Assembly (NCBI GenBank): GCA_918807975.1
Contig: OU964921.1
Coordinates: 9,209,498 to 9,273,497, forward strand
DNA length: 64,000 nucleotides
Direction: 5' to 3'
Source: Aplidium turbinatum
Taxonomy: Eukaryota > Chordata > Ascidiacea > Aplousobranchia > Polyclinidae
Every line of letters starts with the position of its first letter. The stretch's first letter is position 1. Positions 20,990 to 32,565 of this stretch are shown here, in pieces. A model generated the notes under the pieces. It ran no database searches and was not told where the DNA came from. It saw only the letters and a program-made list of their open reading frames with translations. Made by a program: the position numbers and the translations under genes.

Positions 20990-22190
20990 ATGTAATAGAT
21001 TTTTATTTTTTGGCATTATTTACTTTATATTGCCAATAGAGGTCAAGATGTGTTTCCCTAACGCGCCATAACTGATCGTTGTAGCAAGCGTTTACTTTAC
21101 AAATATTGAAAGCATCCGTTTCCGATATACTGTATTAGGTTAGGCTACATGGCTGGCCTGTAGGCCTACATGTGTTTTTTGTTTATTTTTTTATAGACCT
21201 TTTCGACTGTCAACCAATGAAGCGTGACGCGGAAAACAAACCACTTCACGAGCTGAGTTCATAGTAAGTTTGTAAAGCACACTTTTAGACAAGGTATGGA
21301 GTTGATTTCGTTTTTTCCATCTTCCATCTTGAGATTCTTTTTCCAACCTATTTCTATTCCGTCACAGAAATTTTCTATTTCATATAGGCTACCGTTCCAT
21401 CTTAATTTTTTTCATTTTCTATCAGCAAATTTGTAGTTTCTGCATTGTATATACCAGGGGTCCTCAATCACCGTGTCAAGACTCAGTGCAGGCTCGCAAT
21501 ATGGTCTTTACCGGGTCGCGAAAACATTCAATCAAAAGGGCAGTCAGGAGTGTGAGTTGGTTGAAAGTATGCCCTTGGCCATCAAATAAATTGATTACAG
21601 TAAAAGCAATCACAATCATACACTTAATACGTATGAAGCTTACCTATAACCGGTTGTATATCTATCAAAGCAGTGACGAGTCCAAGGACGTGTTTTTGTG
21701 AACCAACCCAACAAACTGTTCACTTGAAGCGGTTGACTGTCTCGTATCATAAGTATAAGCCTTGTTACTCAACGCAACAAACAGTTTATCAGCTTCATTT
21801 TTTAAACATAAATCGATTTCGCTATCACAGCAGTAGCAAATGAGAAAAAGTAGCCTAAGTTGAAAAACTTTAAATCAGACTGTTAATGAAAAATGAACAG
21901 TCTGACAAAAATCTTCGAAATCAAATTTTCTTTGTTTTTCAACATGTGACGAATGATGAAGTTAAAACCTATTGTGTCATCTGAGGAAAAGAGAAAAGAA
22001 AGCATAAAAATCTAATTTTTAGAAAAAATTATTTAAACGTTCGCCCAAAGTTAGAAAAACCTGGAAATTTCTGCAAAATGTGACAAATCAGGCCGTAGGC
22101 TATCTTTAGGTGGCCATGCGCCAGCATATGGTTAGGGACTGTAATCACGCAAACAACTGTCGTCAATGTGGGCCTAACAACGATAGGAAA
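20990..22190. other. Intergenic; one possible hAT end at 21457
   Basis: CAGGGGTCCTCAATC near 21457 resembles a hAT terminus, but no matching right end was found. A short block near 21195-21250 (AATGAAGCGTGACG ... GAAAACAA) recurs near 27870-27920. No gene is seen. Confidence 0.35.
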
Positions 22191-22239
22191 CACATATGAA
22201 ACACTTTTTTCTTCTGCATGATTTTTATGTGACGTCACG

Positions 22240-23726
22240 TGATTCTCTGGATTCGATCGGCAAAGATGATGCTGGTGCCAGAGTTCCTGTGCGTAATGTT
22301 AAGATTGGAAATGTTAAAGCAGCCTTTAACCGCGTTACTGCTGCTCGTGTTTTGAATCCAATGACGGGTAAATCGAAGTTGGTGTATTGTAAGTATGATC
22401 CTGGTTCGCAGTTAACGTTTGTTTCGAGTGATTTGGTGTGCGAACTTGGCCTTAAACCGTACGATAAAGCATCGTTTAAAATGGATACTCTGGCTGGTCA
22501 GAAAGCTACTTGTGCTGACCTTGTTAAACTCAACATCAAGTCGTTAGAAACGGATGAACTGTTTTGTGATATAACTTCGGGGGTTACCCAGCTTGGGCTG
22601 ACGATGTTAAAACTTTACCGCATAAGCAGGATTTAAGTGGTTTCCGTCATTTTCATGACGTGAATATGTTTCATTTGAATGATTGTAGTACCATAGATGT
22701 ACTGATTGGCAACGACAACGCTTATTTGATGTGGGCTAAAGAAAAGCGTGTTGGTAAAAATCGTAGTGAACCGCATGCTTCACTCACTCCTCTCGGTTGG
22801 TTGGCTTGTGGTGGTAAGTCACCATTAGATGAAAGCGTTGCTAACGTGTGCAGAGTGCAGACGTCTTCAGAGTCGAATGTCATATCTGGCTTTCAGCGTA
22901 AAATTGAGTCTCGTGATATGGAAATAGCAGACCTGTACAAAGTCATTCAGGATTTGATGTTGCAAAATGAAACCTGTGAATTGTTTGGCAATGACATTTT
23001 GTGACGTCACAATTAAAAAAGCGCATTGTTTACGATGGCAAGTCTGAATTTCGAGGAACTTGTCTTAATGTTTTCGTGTCCTGATTTGTTAAACCCTCTG
23101 TCAGATCTCTTGGCTAGATTTCGGCTTAGTGGATTTGGTTTCGTGGCCGATATGACCAAGTACTTTTTTCACATTTTGGACACTTCAATACGCAAGCCCA
23201 ATTTCATTGAACTGCTTACGTACACAGGCAGTGCCGTTCGGATCGTGAACGAACGCCCTTTGGTACCTTTGAGTGACGACCCTAGGGATTTTACTGTCAT
23301 CACCCCTGCCTCACTGTTGACCCCATATTTAGACCCATACTGTGCTGTTGGGCAACCACATGATCGTGACCAACTAAGAGATTATCGGCTCAATTTGTCA
23401 CTTTCTCAGCAGTTTTGGAGTAAATGGGTCGATTTTTACTTGCCAGGCTTCAGGGCCGAAAAAAATGGTTAAAAATGGCCGAGAATTTGGAGCCTGGTTA
23501 ACTTGTAGTGGTGGGTTCTCTCCAAGACATTGGTAAACGTGGGAAGTATCAACTTGGGAGGGTGCATGAGGTAGTTCCACAAATTAGGAAAGGGAAGCCT
23601 GTGGTTCGTAGAGCTAAAGTTGCCGTCTGCAACTATGATGAGAGTACGGGGGAAGTGAAAGTAGACTATGTGTTGAGGGATATTTCGTGCCTCGCCCCCT
23701 TAAAGAATAGCCTGCTTAAGTGTTAG
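22240..23726 (+). mobile_element. BEL/Pao LTR-retroelement fossil
   Basis: Plus-strand remains of a BEL/Pao pol region: an aspartic-protease-like part, the linker typical before the reverse transcriptase, part of the integrase, and the integrase C-terminal module. No LTRs were recognised at either side. It is incomplete and broken in several places. Its divergence cannot be dated because no LTR pair is present. Confidence 0.7.
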
Positions 23727-24197
23727 GATTTGAGCCTAGTTTTGTCTGCGGTGGTCGACACTTGTCTGAGCCCAGAACAGTCGGTTATTATCGCAATCAT
23801 TGTATATAGCGTGTAGCCTACCTATGGTACCGATTTCATGTATCGTCGCATATTATTCTTATTGTTGTTCATTTATTGCATGCCCTTTATATTTGCGTAT
23901 TAACTTAAACGTGAGTGTTTTTATTTATTGGCTCAAGATTGTCCTTAAATTCCTTTTTAGTCATGCCATGTTAGACTGTCATTACTAGGGGTCGCAATGT
24001 TCCGGACAATATCTGTACAAATCACACGGCGCTGGTTCGACTCTCGGGGTGTGCGTTTGAGCAACGCATTTCAGGACTGCTCTCCATTCAGCGGCACCTA
24101 GTGAATGGAATAATTTCTCGGCAACAAGACTTCAACAATCGGAAAACTTCACTCTGCCAATCTCGGTAACCGGCCCTGCGTCAAGTGCCTCTACAAG

Positions 24198-26368
24198 CAG
24201 TGGTGGGCACTAGTTACTTTCAAAGTAACTGAGTTACAGTTACAGTTACTTCGCTTAAAAAGTAACTAGTTTCAGTTACAGTTACCGTTTTTTAAAAAGT
24301 AACTAGTTACAGTTACTAGTTACAGTTACTTTTCAAAAAAAAAATGGTTGCATGTGAGTAGGCCTACTGATCTACAACTACTCTTCTTTGCATGAAGTAC
24401 AAGTTGAAAAATACATGATAAAGAGCAAGATGATACTTTGTTCGTAGCTTTTGCCTAACTACAAAACAGCGACCACTCTGCTAGCTGTCCGCATACTATA
24501 ATGCTTCTAAGAATCCATAATCTAACCCCTAAACGTCCGCCTACCGGATATGAAACAATAAAAAATCGAAAAAATGACATGCACAGGAAATTCCGTGCTG
24601 ATAAGCAGTAGGCCGTGTCAATATTTTGATACGGGTATCTAAAATGAACGAAGAGGCACAACATCAATTTCTTTTCAGAAACATCAGGATTTCAAAATGT
24701 TGATTGCTAAGTCCAGCTTGCTTTGGTTTCAAAATGTCCTTTCCAAGCGAGAGCAGTCCTTCAACAACAGCACTGGAGGGGATAAGGGTATTGTATCGCA
24801 AGAACAAACGCCTCATGGCGTTATTGGGGAGTGCATCAGACGTAACTGCCTTTGTTGGGTTACGTTCGAGAAATTCATTTAAAATTTTTGCGGCACTCGC
24901 TTTCTTTTTTTTGTGTTTTCAAATAACGGAGCAAAAAAGTCATCTGTTTCATGCCTGTCAACATCAGCAGTGTTACGGTTGCTTGCTGCATCGTCGATGT
25001 TGAAATTGCTGTGGTTCTGTAATAGGTTAACTATTTTGAGATGTAGAGCCGTCTTAATTTCTTCACCCTTGTAAAGCCAAGAAAGTTGGAATTGTGGGTG
25101 AAACGCAGCAGCTAGCTGGCAGTTACTATCATCAAAAACATGGCCAAATCTGTTTTCCAAAGATTCCGCCAATCGGGTAAGAAATGGCAAGCACACAGCC
25201 ACCTTGTTGCTGTTTCGAAGTTCTTATAGTCTTTTCCTCGTCATACCCATATAGGCCTTCTCTTCTGATTGCAGAATGTCTAGAGATTGGCATATTGGTC
25301 GCATTACCAGTGGGGTTTGTTTCAGTCTCACATACTTTAGAACAGTGGTTTTCAACCAGGGTTCCGCGGAACCCTAAGGTTTCGCCAGTAAGTCTAGGGG
25401 TTCCGCAAGTTTACATTCAAATCCGAGAGTCTATTTTATTATTATATGCATATTGTTTAAATATACCGGTAATCAAATATTGATTAGGTTTGCCACTATT
25501 AATAAATTTGCTGCACTGAACTTCGTGTGTGTCTGTCAAACACACGACCCAATATTAGACTTGTGCAAGAAACACCAAGCTAAGTTTCTCATTGAATTTT
25601 TTATGAGATTGAATGTAATTTTTTACAGTTTGTATTTTTATTGTACCGGTACATAAATAATTCTGAACATGAGTATTTTAATTTAATTTTATTAATCAAA
25701 CTATGTTTTTTGCATAAGGAAATTAAATTATTGAACAGGGGTTCCTCGAGATTTTGGAATGTTTCGTTGGATTCCGTTCCACCAAAAAGGCTGAAAATCA
25801 CTGATATAGACAGAAACTTATCCATTTCGACGTTCGACCACTGAGTCCTCGTCTACCTGTGTTCAAAGCTATAGGCCTATAACCACAATCTACAAAAAAA
25901 GAATTGCTTTACAAAAAAGAAGAACCTGAAATTTCTAAAAACAGGCAGCTAAGTGGGGGAACAAACAAAGGATTGTGGCGTCACAGACATCAACCCTTAT
26001 AGAACACTGCGAAATTCTATCTCGCAGTTTACGCGGCCTCCTTTCTGTCGCTGGTACACCGCAAAATCCTATCTCGCAGTTTACACAGCTCCTTTCTGTA
26101 CACAGCCTCGCTTCTTGTCGCCGAATGCGTATAATCTCTTCCAAACAAATAATTTGACCATTACAAATAAACTGATAAACAAACGACCAATTTTTGTTTG
26201 GGAAATTAAGTAACTGTAACTAGTAACTGTTGAAAAACGCTATAATAGTAGCTAGTTACTGCTTATCGTTACTTTTTCAAAAAAGTAACGAAGTTACAGT
26301 TACAGTTACTCAAAAAGTAACTAGTTATGTAACTAGTTACTTTTTTAACTAGTTACTGCCCACCTTTG
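24198..26368 (-). mobile_element. hAT element with transposase relic, in SINE
   Basis: It has 8-bp target duplications TCTACAAG on both sides, left end CAGTGGTGGGCACTAGTTAC and right end GTAACTAGTTACTGCCCACC followed by TTTG. Subterminal AGTTACAGTTACT repeats occur at both ends. Minus-strand coding remains at 25202-24667 read LENRFGHVFDDSNCQLAAAF, HPQFQLSWLYKGEE, then one frame over FLRYNTLIPSSAVVEGLLSL and LSNQHFEILMFLKRN, which is the C-terminal catalytic/dimerisation part of a hAT transposase. One frameshift lies near 24900. A smaller hAT MITE is nested at 25343. Confidence 0.85.
25343..25803. mobile_element. hAT MITE nested in the larger hAT
   Basis: It begins CAGTGGTTTTCAACCAGGGT and ends GGCTGAAAATCACTG, with GGTTCCGC-rich subterminal sequence. 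The flanking octamers (CTTTAGAA and ATATAGAC) are only partly alike, so the target duplication is decayed or the ends are slightly misplaced. It does not interrupt the transposase relic. Confidence 0.65.
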
Positions 26369-26469
26369 TCTACAAGTATGCGAACAAGTACCAGGAATAA
26401 CCTATCAAGGCTTTGTCAGTCCGAGGATAAAGATTCAAAACCAAACCAAACCAAACCAAACGTCACATA

Positions 26470-27515
26470 ACATTATTATACATCATCGTTAAATCTTGAA
26501 TTACAAGACATGGTGTAAGCCAAAGCCAACAGGTGCTGGAATAGCTTCATAATGCTTATCATTATTACGTCACACAAGAAGTTTACGTGCGTTTGAAATA
26601 TTGCAATCTATTCTCGTCATTTTAAAATTATTGCTTGAAAAGTTGGTCGAATATTTAACTGTTTGCTTAGTGCTTGCCAGCTGGACGAAATTTCCGTCTT
26701 TATCTCAGTAATATGTATTGCAGTGAAAAGTTTTTAGTGGCGTACGGTGTTGCGTCGCAATTTCGACAGCCTTGGGGCTATTTTTACAGAAATACAATTC
26801 TTGAATAGACGTTTTCAGAAAAGTGTGTCTTTCGGTCATTAGCCTACATACAGACGAACGGATCCGGGAACTTTATGTTACAATGTTCCCACGAAGAGAT
26901 TATGGTTTACCGTTGTGGTAGCCTACACCCCTTCATTTTCTTTGAACCCGAAATAAAATTTATATTTGAATATAACCATATGACTTCACTTGAGGATCGC
27001 AGCAGCACATGACTTCTTTTTTTCCTCACTTTTACACAAAATCAGCCTATCCTCCAGTTTCTTTAGGTATGTGGAGCCAACTGGTTCTTCCAACTAATTC
27101 ATCTACTTTAAACTGTTAGGTTTGGTGCCCGTGCTTAATTTACTTTCATGTACGTAACCTTTAAATCTGCATCGCATGCACGTTTTAAACTTTTGTAGTT
27201 TTGCCACATTTTCCTTTTGTTGATTTTGTTCCCGTTCACCATTTGTAACTTTATCATTGCTGTTGTTTTCAGACAAAGAAAAATAAATTGAATTGAATCT
27301 TGTTTCAACGTAATTTGCCGATTTTTGACATGTTTTACATGAAGAACAGGAAAGCAGCTGACTCGATAACTGACATAGTCTTTCGATGCTTCTTGTCTGT
27401 TGTGGTATCTAAATTGTTATAGTGCTATTTTCTTGTATTGTGTACTTGTACCCTACTATTATCGCAACAGACGAAATAAAAGATTCCCTCTCTATCATGT
27501 AAGTGGTTATCACGT
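26470..27515. other. No gene recognised
   Basis: AT-rich intergenic DNA. GAAAAATAAATTGAATTGAATC near 27278 looks like a retrotransposon 3' tail without a recognisable body. Confidence 0.35.
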
Positions 27516-27518
27516 AAT

Positions 27519-27829
27519 CGGCAGCAGTTGCCGAGTGGTTAGCGCGTTGAGCTCGCAGCCGAGAGCCTGCATGTTCGACTCCAGCCACCTGCAATTGCTG
27601 TTGTTTCTCTGGGCAAGAAACTTTACGATAATTGCCTCTACCCATAGTGATCGATTTCGAGTAATGGGTAATACCAAATTTAAGTCATAAGTAGAGTAGA
27701 CAACCGGAAACAGACGTTGCCGTCGGCTGCAGCGTGGATCAGGTGTACGTCGGAAGGCGTACACCGATGCATAGCGCTCAAGTCCGCTTTCCCGCAATGC
27801 AGGATAAAGATAAACAAACAAACAAACAA
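27519..27829 (+). mobile_element. tRNA-derived SINE (family 2)
   Basis: The head resembles a class II tRNA: GTTGCCGAGTGGTTAGCGCG (A box) and TGTTCGACTCCAGCCACC (B box). A unique body follows with a small hairpin (GGTGTACGTCGGAAGGCGTACACC), and the tail is AAAGATAAACAAACAAACAA. One copy is seen in this window. Confidence 0.7.
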
Positions 27830-27834
27830 AGTCA

Positions 27835-30145
27835 CACTTGATTAGTTGGTCGGTAGGAAAGTTCTATTTATAGACCTTTCCCGCAGTTCTGTGCAATGAA
27901 GTGTGACGTTGAAAACAATCAGGCTGGCTGCTTTTGCTTCATTGGCAAGCACCAAATTGCTTGTACTTGATAACTTGTTGAGTTGGTAGTAGAATCTTCG
28001 TAAAAACATGGAATCAACGTTAAAAAACAAAAATCTGACTGTTAAATTTTATTCAAGTTATTTTTATATGAAAAACAAGTCAATTGATACAATGACAATT
28101 GACTTAAGCCACTTATTTAATGGGCTCTAGTAGCCTAACTGCGCATAAGCTATGGCGCTTGAAGGAACTAGGCTACTGGTAGTGTGTTAATGTGCAAGAA
28201 AAACGCTGTTGGTCTGCAACTCTGATAGACTTAAAATTTCTTCCTACTTTAGCTACTATGTCTTTATAATAATAATAGCCTAAGTGAGAATCACTGTCTT
28301 ATTTGCTACAATAGGCTAAGTAGGCTAAGTGGGTTTTAATTTGTAGCCTATCTGCCCTATCACTAATGGCCTACTTGCACTGAATATGAATCAACTGAAG
28401 TAAGCTAATAAGTTGGACTGCTATTCAATCAAGGCCGTAGCCTAACTTCATCAGTTGGGCTACGATACAATTATTAGGCCTCCATTTGTTTCTGTGCTTA
28501 GACTATTATAGAATGTAGAAATGACATATGGAAAGCTCGCTCGAGCTGCAGACCACGAAACACTGGTGTTTAACTGTCTATTGCTGTCAATTCTTGCTAC
28601 AATCAACTGTTGACAAACATTCATTGTTACTAGGCTACCGGTATATGCTTAGTTATACCTTGTTTTGGCCGCTTTTTGGCTCAATTGCCCAACCGGTCAA
28701 CCCATTGATGAAGACGTGAGGGAACACACTTTGCAGTTGCCTAAACTCATCCAACCCAATAAAAACTGGATTTCCGCAGAAGTTTGGTGATTACTTTAGA
28801 TATGAAATCGAAGCTACGTTTTAATCTTTTTTTCGACCACAGAAGGATTTCAATTATTTGTTTGTTTAGCCTACCCAGTTTGGCAGTTTCATATAAGCCA
28901 CCCAGTAAAGTTGACATGAAGTCCAGTAGCCTAATAGGCTAACCTAATCACGTTTTTTTGCTCCCATTGCAACAACATAATTATAGAGTAGGCTATTATA
29001 GTAAAATAAAATTTAAGACTAGAGTTGGAAGGGCTTGGGCAATGTGGATTTCAAAATACGTTTTTCGTTTTAAAACAGTGGTACAGTAAAGGGTAAGTGT
29101 TGTGGAAATTTTGAATGAAAACTTGTAGATTAATTTAATTACAGTAAAAGAACATAAAAGGAACTTTTGTTTCAATAAACTAATACCGTATAATATATAA
29201 AATATTAAAGTGCACATATTTTAAAAACTAGAAAAAGAAGTGCTAGAGATAAATCGAGCCCAAATTTGGAGTCAAAGGCATTAGTGTCTTTCAGAAAGTT
29301 TACTTGCATTTCTGATTAAATAAATTAGTAAAAATGCAACATATTTCTAAGTTTTGTTGAAGATATTTTTAACCAAAGTGGCTATTTTTACACACTTGTT
29401 GTCGTGGTTACAATCAGGTGTTGCCAGAGTTAGGATTAAAGTTAGAAAGGGTTTAGGTAAGGGTAAGAGTCAGGAATAAGGTTAGGGTTTTGATCTTTGC
29501 CCAGGACTAAGAAAAATTTTCAAAATGCAAGTTTTTGTTTTCAACAGCTTTAAACTTTTCTCAAGTTAAGGAAGAATTCCTTATCTGGCAATGCTATTGA
29601 GACTATATTTACATTATATAGTGTATATTTACACTATAGTACATACTACATACATATAGTGTAAATATAGCTACAGCCATTTTAACACCAGTCCTTAACC
29701 TGCCTTAGTTTTGGAATGAGTTTCCCGATGTCTGATTGTTGAAATGGATGCATACGCAAGCCTTGAAGCAGCCGGCGGCCATGGCTGCTAAGTAGTGCTT
29801 GAATGTCCGCCAGTGCTGTCTCCTCAGTCGGCCAATTTGGCCGCTGGTTTCTTCTAGCTAATTACCGTATTTAATTTTGCAATAGAATCATCGTAAATTA
29901 ACTGTCGAAAATATCTAGTATCAAAGAGTGACGCAGAATTAGGTCAGCGCGTCATAATCCCCACTGTTGCATTGTGCGGAAACATTTGCTATTGTATGGA
30001 AAATATCCAGCTATAAGTCTTGTTTGTAATTTCCGATATTTATTTTAGCAAAATGTTAATCCGAAGTATTAATTTACATCAACTGGCAATATTGTCGTGT
30101 TTGTGTAGATTCAATGTTGTCGGACATTGAATCGTTGTGAAAAAG
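27835..30145. other. Intergenic, rich in TAGGCTA motifs
   Basis: No gene or transposon is recognised. About 28130-28460 is dense in TAGGCTAAG/TAGCCTA motifs. Degenerate TTAGGGTT-like runs lie at 29410-29490, and small AT palindromes at 29600-29670. Confidence 0.4.
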
Positions 30146-30149
30146 GGGA

Positions 30150-30245
30150 ACTACCCAGACAACAAAATTTGTTATTTTTACACTGATTTAACGACAGCAA
30201 ACTTAGAATCAATGTAAAAATGACGGATTTTGTTGTTTGGGTAGG
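30150..30245. mobile_element. Short hairpin MITE
   Basis: CTACCCAGACAACAAAATTT is mirrored by AATTTTGTTGTTTGGGTAG-type sequence at 30225-30245, with inner arms around ATTTTTACACTGATT. It is about 95 bp and imperfect. Confidence 0.6.
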
Positions 30246-30965
30246 TTAGTTGACATCCGAGGGGAAAACACGTTTCTTCAGAGTTGAGAAATGTTTCCGC
30301 TGTGGGTTGGTGACTTTACACCCCAAATGGTGACATGATAACGGTATAAAATAAATGGTCAGGTTTTATGAAAGGCGGTATGCAGTTGAAACATTGTATT
30401 GAGCAGTTGAAACAATTTAGTGTCGTAAGATGGTCCCGCAATGCCGGATTACAATCCCGATAAAGCAGTTATTGTGTGGTACAACGATTCTATAGCAGGA
30501 CGTCGCCTATACTTCAACAACACTAAGAGATTATTTTAGCATTGTTGCAAGTCAATTCTATTTACTTGTGCTATCGTTATTTTGTATTTTGGCCTCCAAG
30601 TACGCAGATTTGGCCGCCGAGAAGGAGCTCTCGGTAGGCCACGATGGCTGCCGGGAAAAAACACGAGTTTTAAGGCCTGATACGGTACTATTGCCTCAAA
30701 ATCCCACAAAAAATTTACAATTGACGTATCTAGTGATGCCTCATTTTTGCACTCCAACACATTCAGAAATGATTTTCACCATTATTATATAGGCTATAGA
30801 GAGTACGGTAGGCCTATCCTATGTGAAGATATTTAATTTAGATACGGTATTATACCTTACAAGACCAAGATATTTTTGAAAACCATGGACATGTGCTCTA
30901 TTTATTGTATACAAATGCTTCTTTGAAAAGCCATCTAATCTACAAAAATGTAGGGATTGTAGATC
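30245..30965. other. No gene recognised
   Basis: Intergenic, with no domain-bearing frame. GC-richer patches near 30600-30660 contain mirrored GGCCGCC/GGCTGCC words. Confidence 0.35.
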
Positions 30966-31225
30966 ATGGGGATGCGAAACTTCATCCGCTTTTGGCTTAT
31001 CCGCAACACTAGAAGGATTACGTTTTTTTGTAATTTACAAAATATTTTACTTTTTATGGGTTATATAAGAAGAGTGAAGTTGGTTTTAAAGTAATTTAAG
31101 GTTTTTAGTTGAAAGCAAGCCAGCAGTAAAGCGTAAAAAAAATGTCAAATTGGCAATTGACCCTTCTAATGTTGAAGGAACAACGGAGTTGCGCGTCCCG
31201 TAATGTACCGTCCCTACAAAAATGC
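30965..31225. repeat. Dispersed repeat, copy 2 (inverted)
   Basis: Inverted copy of 16905-17180. It shares CATCCGCTTTTGGCTTATCC, GAAAGCAAGCCAGCAG-like, CAATTGACCCTTCTAATGTT and GCGCGTCCCGTAATGT blocks. Confidence 0.65.
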
Positions 31226-31279
31226 TACGTTGGGAATACTTTTTGACTTCATTGACAGCAAACCATAAGTTGATTTGAA

Positions 31280-31696
31280 GATTGATTGGTTGAATCTTTA
31301 TCCTCGGACTGGGAAAGCTTCTTGCAGAGCTTAATCCTGGCAGTTTCGCATACTTGTAGTGGCTTTAAATCACTGACGCAGGCCCGGTCACCGAGATTGA
31401 CAGCAGAAGTTTCCGTTTGTTGAAGACTTGTTGCCAGGAAATTATTCCATCTATTAGATGCCGCTGAATGGAGAGCAGTCCTTAACGTGTGTTGCTCAAG
31501 CGTACACCCCGAGAGTTGAACCAGCGCCGCTTGATCTTGAAGCTACTTCGTTCACGAATTCGCACGCTAACCAACTGAGCATGAGCAATCGGGGCGGCTT
31601 TCTTATTATTATTTGTTGTAAAGTTATATTCGGCATGAAAAAAAACATAGAAGTCGTTCCAGAAGTCACGCGCTAACCAACTGAGCTATCGGGGCG
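31280..31696 (-). mobile_element. tRNA-derived SINE (family 1), copy 3, with two tRNA-like heads
   Basis: Read on the minus strand, a head at about 31696-31655 (CGCCCCGATAGCTCAGTTGG) is followed by a spacer of about 60 bp. A second head at about 31595-31560 then leads into the B box, body and the tail ending ATTCAACCAATC. Two successive heads suggest a composite or head-duplicated copy. Confidence 0.7.
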
Positions 31697-31699
31697 AAG

Positions 31700-32440
31700 T
31701 TTTACAAGTATGACTAATTGACTAATTATGCAAAGCAATCAACATTGTTTTGACTTTTATATATATTATATACTTTGTCTAAGATTTAGATAAATAGTAT
31801 ATTATACTCAGTTTTGTTTCCTTTCTACTTTTATATGTGTTTTTGTTGTTTGCTTGACAAGGTGATAGGCTATTATATGTGACTTTATTCTTGACTGATA
31901 TTATTCAGAATTCGATCATTGTGGAGACTCACGGTAGCTGACACCTTGTTCAGGTATGGCCAACGATGATGTTTATTAAATCGGTTCCATCTTTTTCTTC
32001 TGAAAATAAATAGTTCATTTTTTTATCTTGAACAATTCCTTGACACACTACCAGCACAAAAGTCATAAAAAGGTGCATGCATAGGCCTAATGATGATATT
32101 GCTTCAACTAATGACAAAGTGGGTCATGTTTGAACTGGTAAAGCTACTATCTTGAGAGATATCTATCTTACCGCCATTACTGGTACCAACTTAATTTTTT
32201 TATGTTCACCCCAAATATCAAATTTCAATAGTTTTTGCGATACTCGTTTAAGTGCAATGTATCTTCTATCAGACATTGAGATGTTGTTTTGAACTTGTAG
32301 GTTTAGAATTATTTGTACCGTACAAACTTTGTGCTTCTGGATTAAGGCTCAGCTGCATTTTGAAGGATTGAGAATGTCACATATTTATGGTGTAATTCTC
32401 TTAAATTTCATCATTTGATACTTCAAAACACAGAAAAACA
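31700..32440. other. Intergenic, stefin intron-like near 32185-32260
   Basis: A stretch near 32190-32240 (ATGTTCACCCCAAATATCAAAT) resembles stefin intron 2 sequence at 55995-56040 and 62715-62750, so it belongs to the stefin relic. No exon 1 or exon 2 (QVVAG) was found upstream. Confidence 0.5.
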
Positions 32441-32565
32441 TTTTTTTTGATTCGTGTTGGTGGTGAGAATTGCATGCAGATATGTACAAAAACTTGCCAT
32501 TGTATGGAGGAGAGTTGTCACTCACTGCGGTTGAAGCAAACAAAACAAAGTATGATCCTTTAAAT

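Larger units (their letters stand above)
24020..26465 (+). mobile_element. tRNA-derived SINE (family 1), copy 2, split by a hAT
   Basis: The B box (GGTTCGACTCTCGGGGTG) and body run to TCTACAAG at 24197. After the hAT they resume at TCTACAAG (26369) with TATGCGAACAAGTACCAGG, CAGTCCGAGGATAAAGATTC and a run of AACCA repeats. The tRNA head upstream of the B box is poorly preserved. Confidence 0.7.

Noticed and set aside
25953-26213. 86-codon frame on the plus strand inside a hAT
   Set aside because: It derives from a short direct repeat (TATCTCGCAGTTTACGCGG type). No transposase motif.
27519-27592. A functional tRNA gene
   Set aside because: A and B boxes are present, but the stem pairing is poor and a SINE body and tail follow. 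It is the head of a SINE.
29410-29490. Telomere-type repeats (TTAGGG)
   Set aside because: Only degenerate GGTTAGG words interspersed with other sequence. The stronger runs at 33 and 35 kb lie inside MITEs, so there is no sign of an interstitial telomere.
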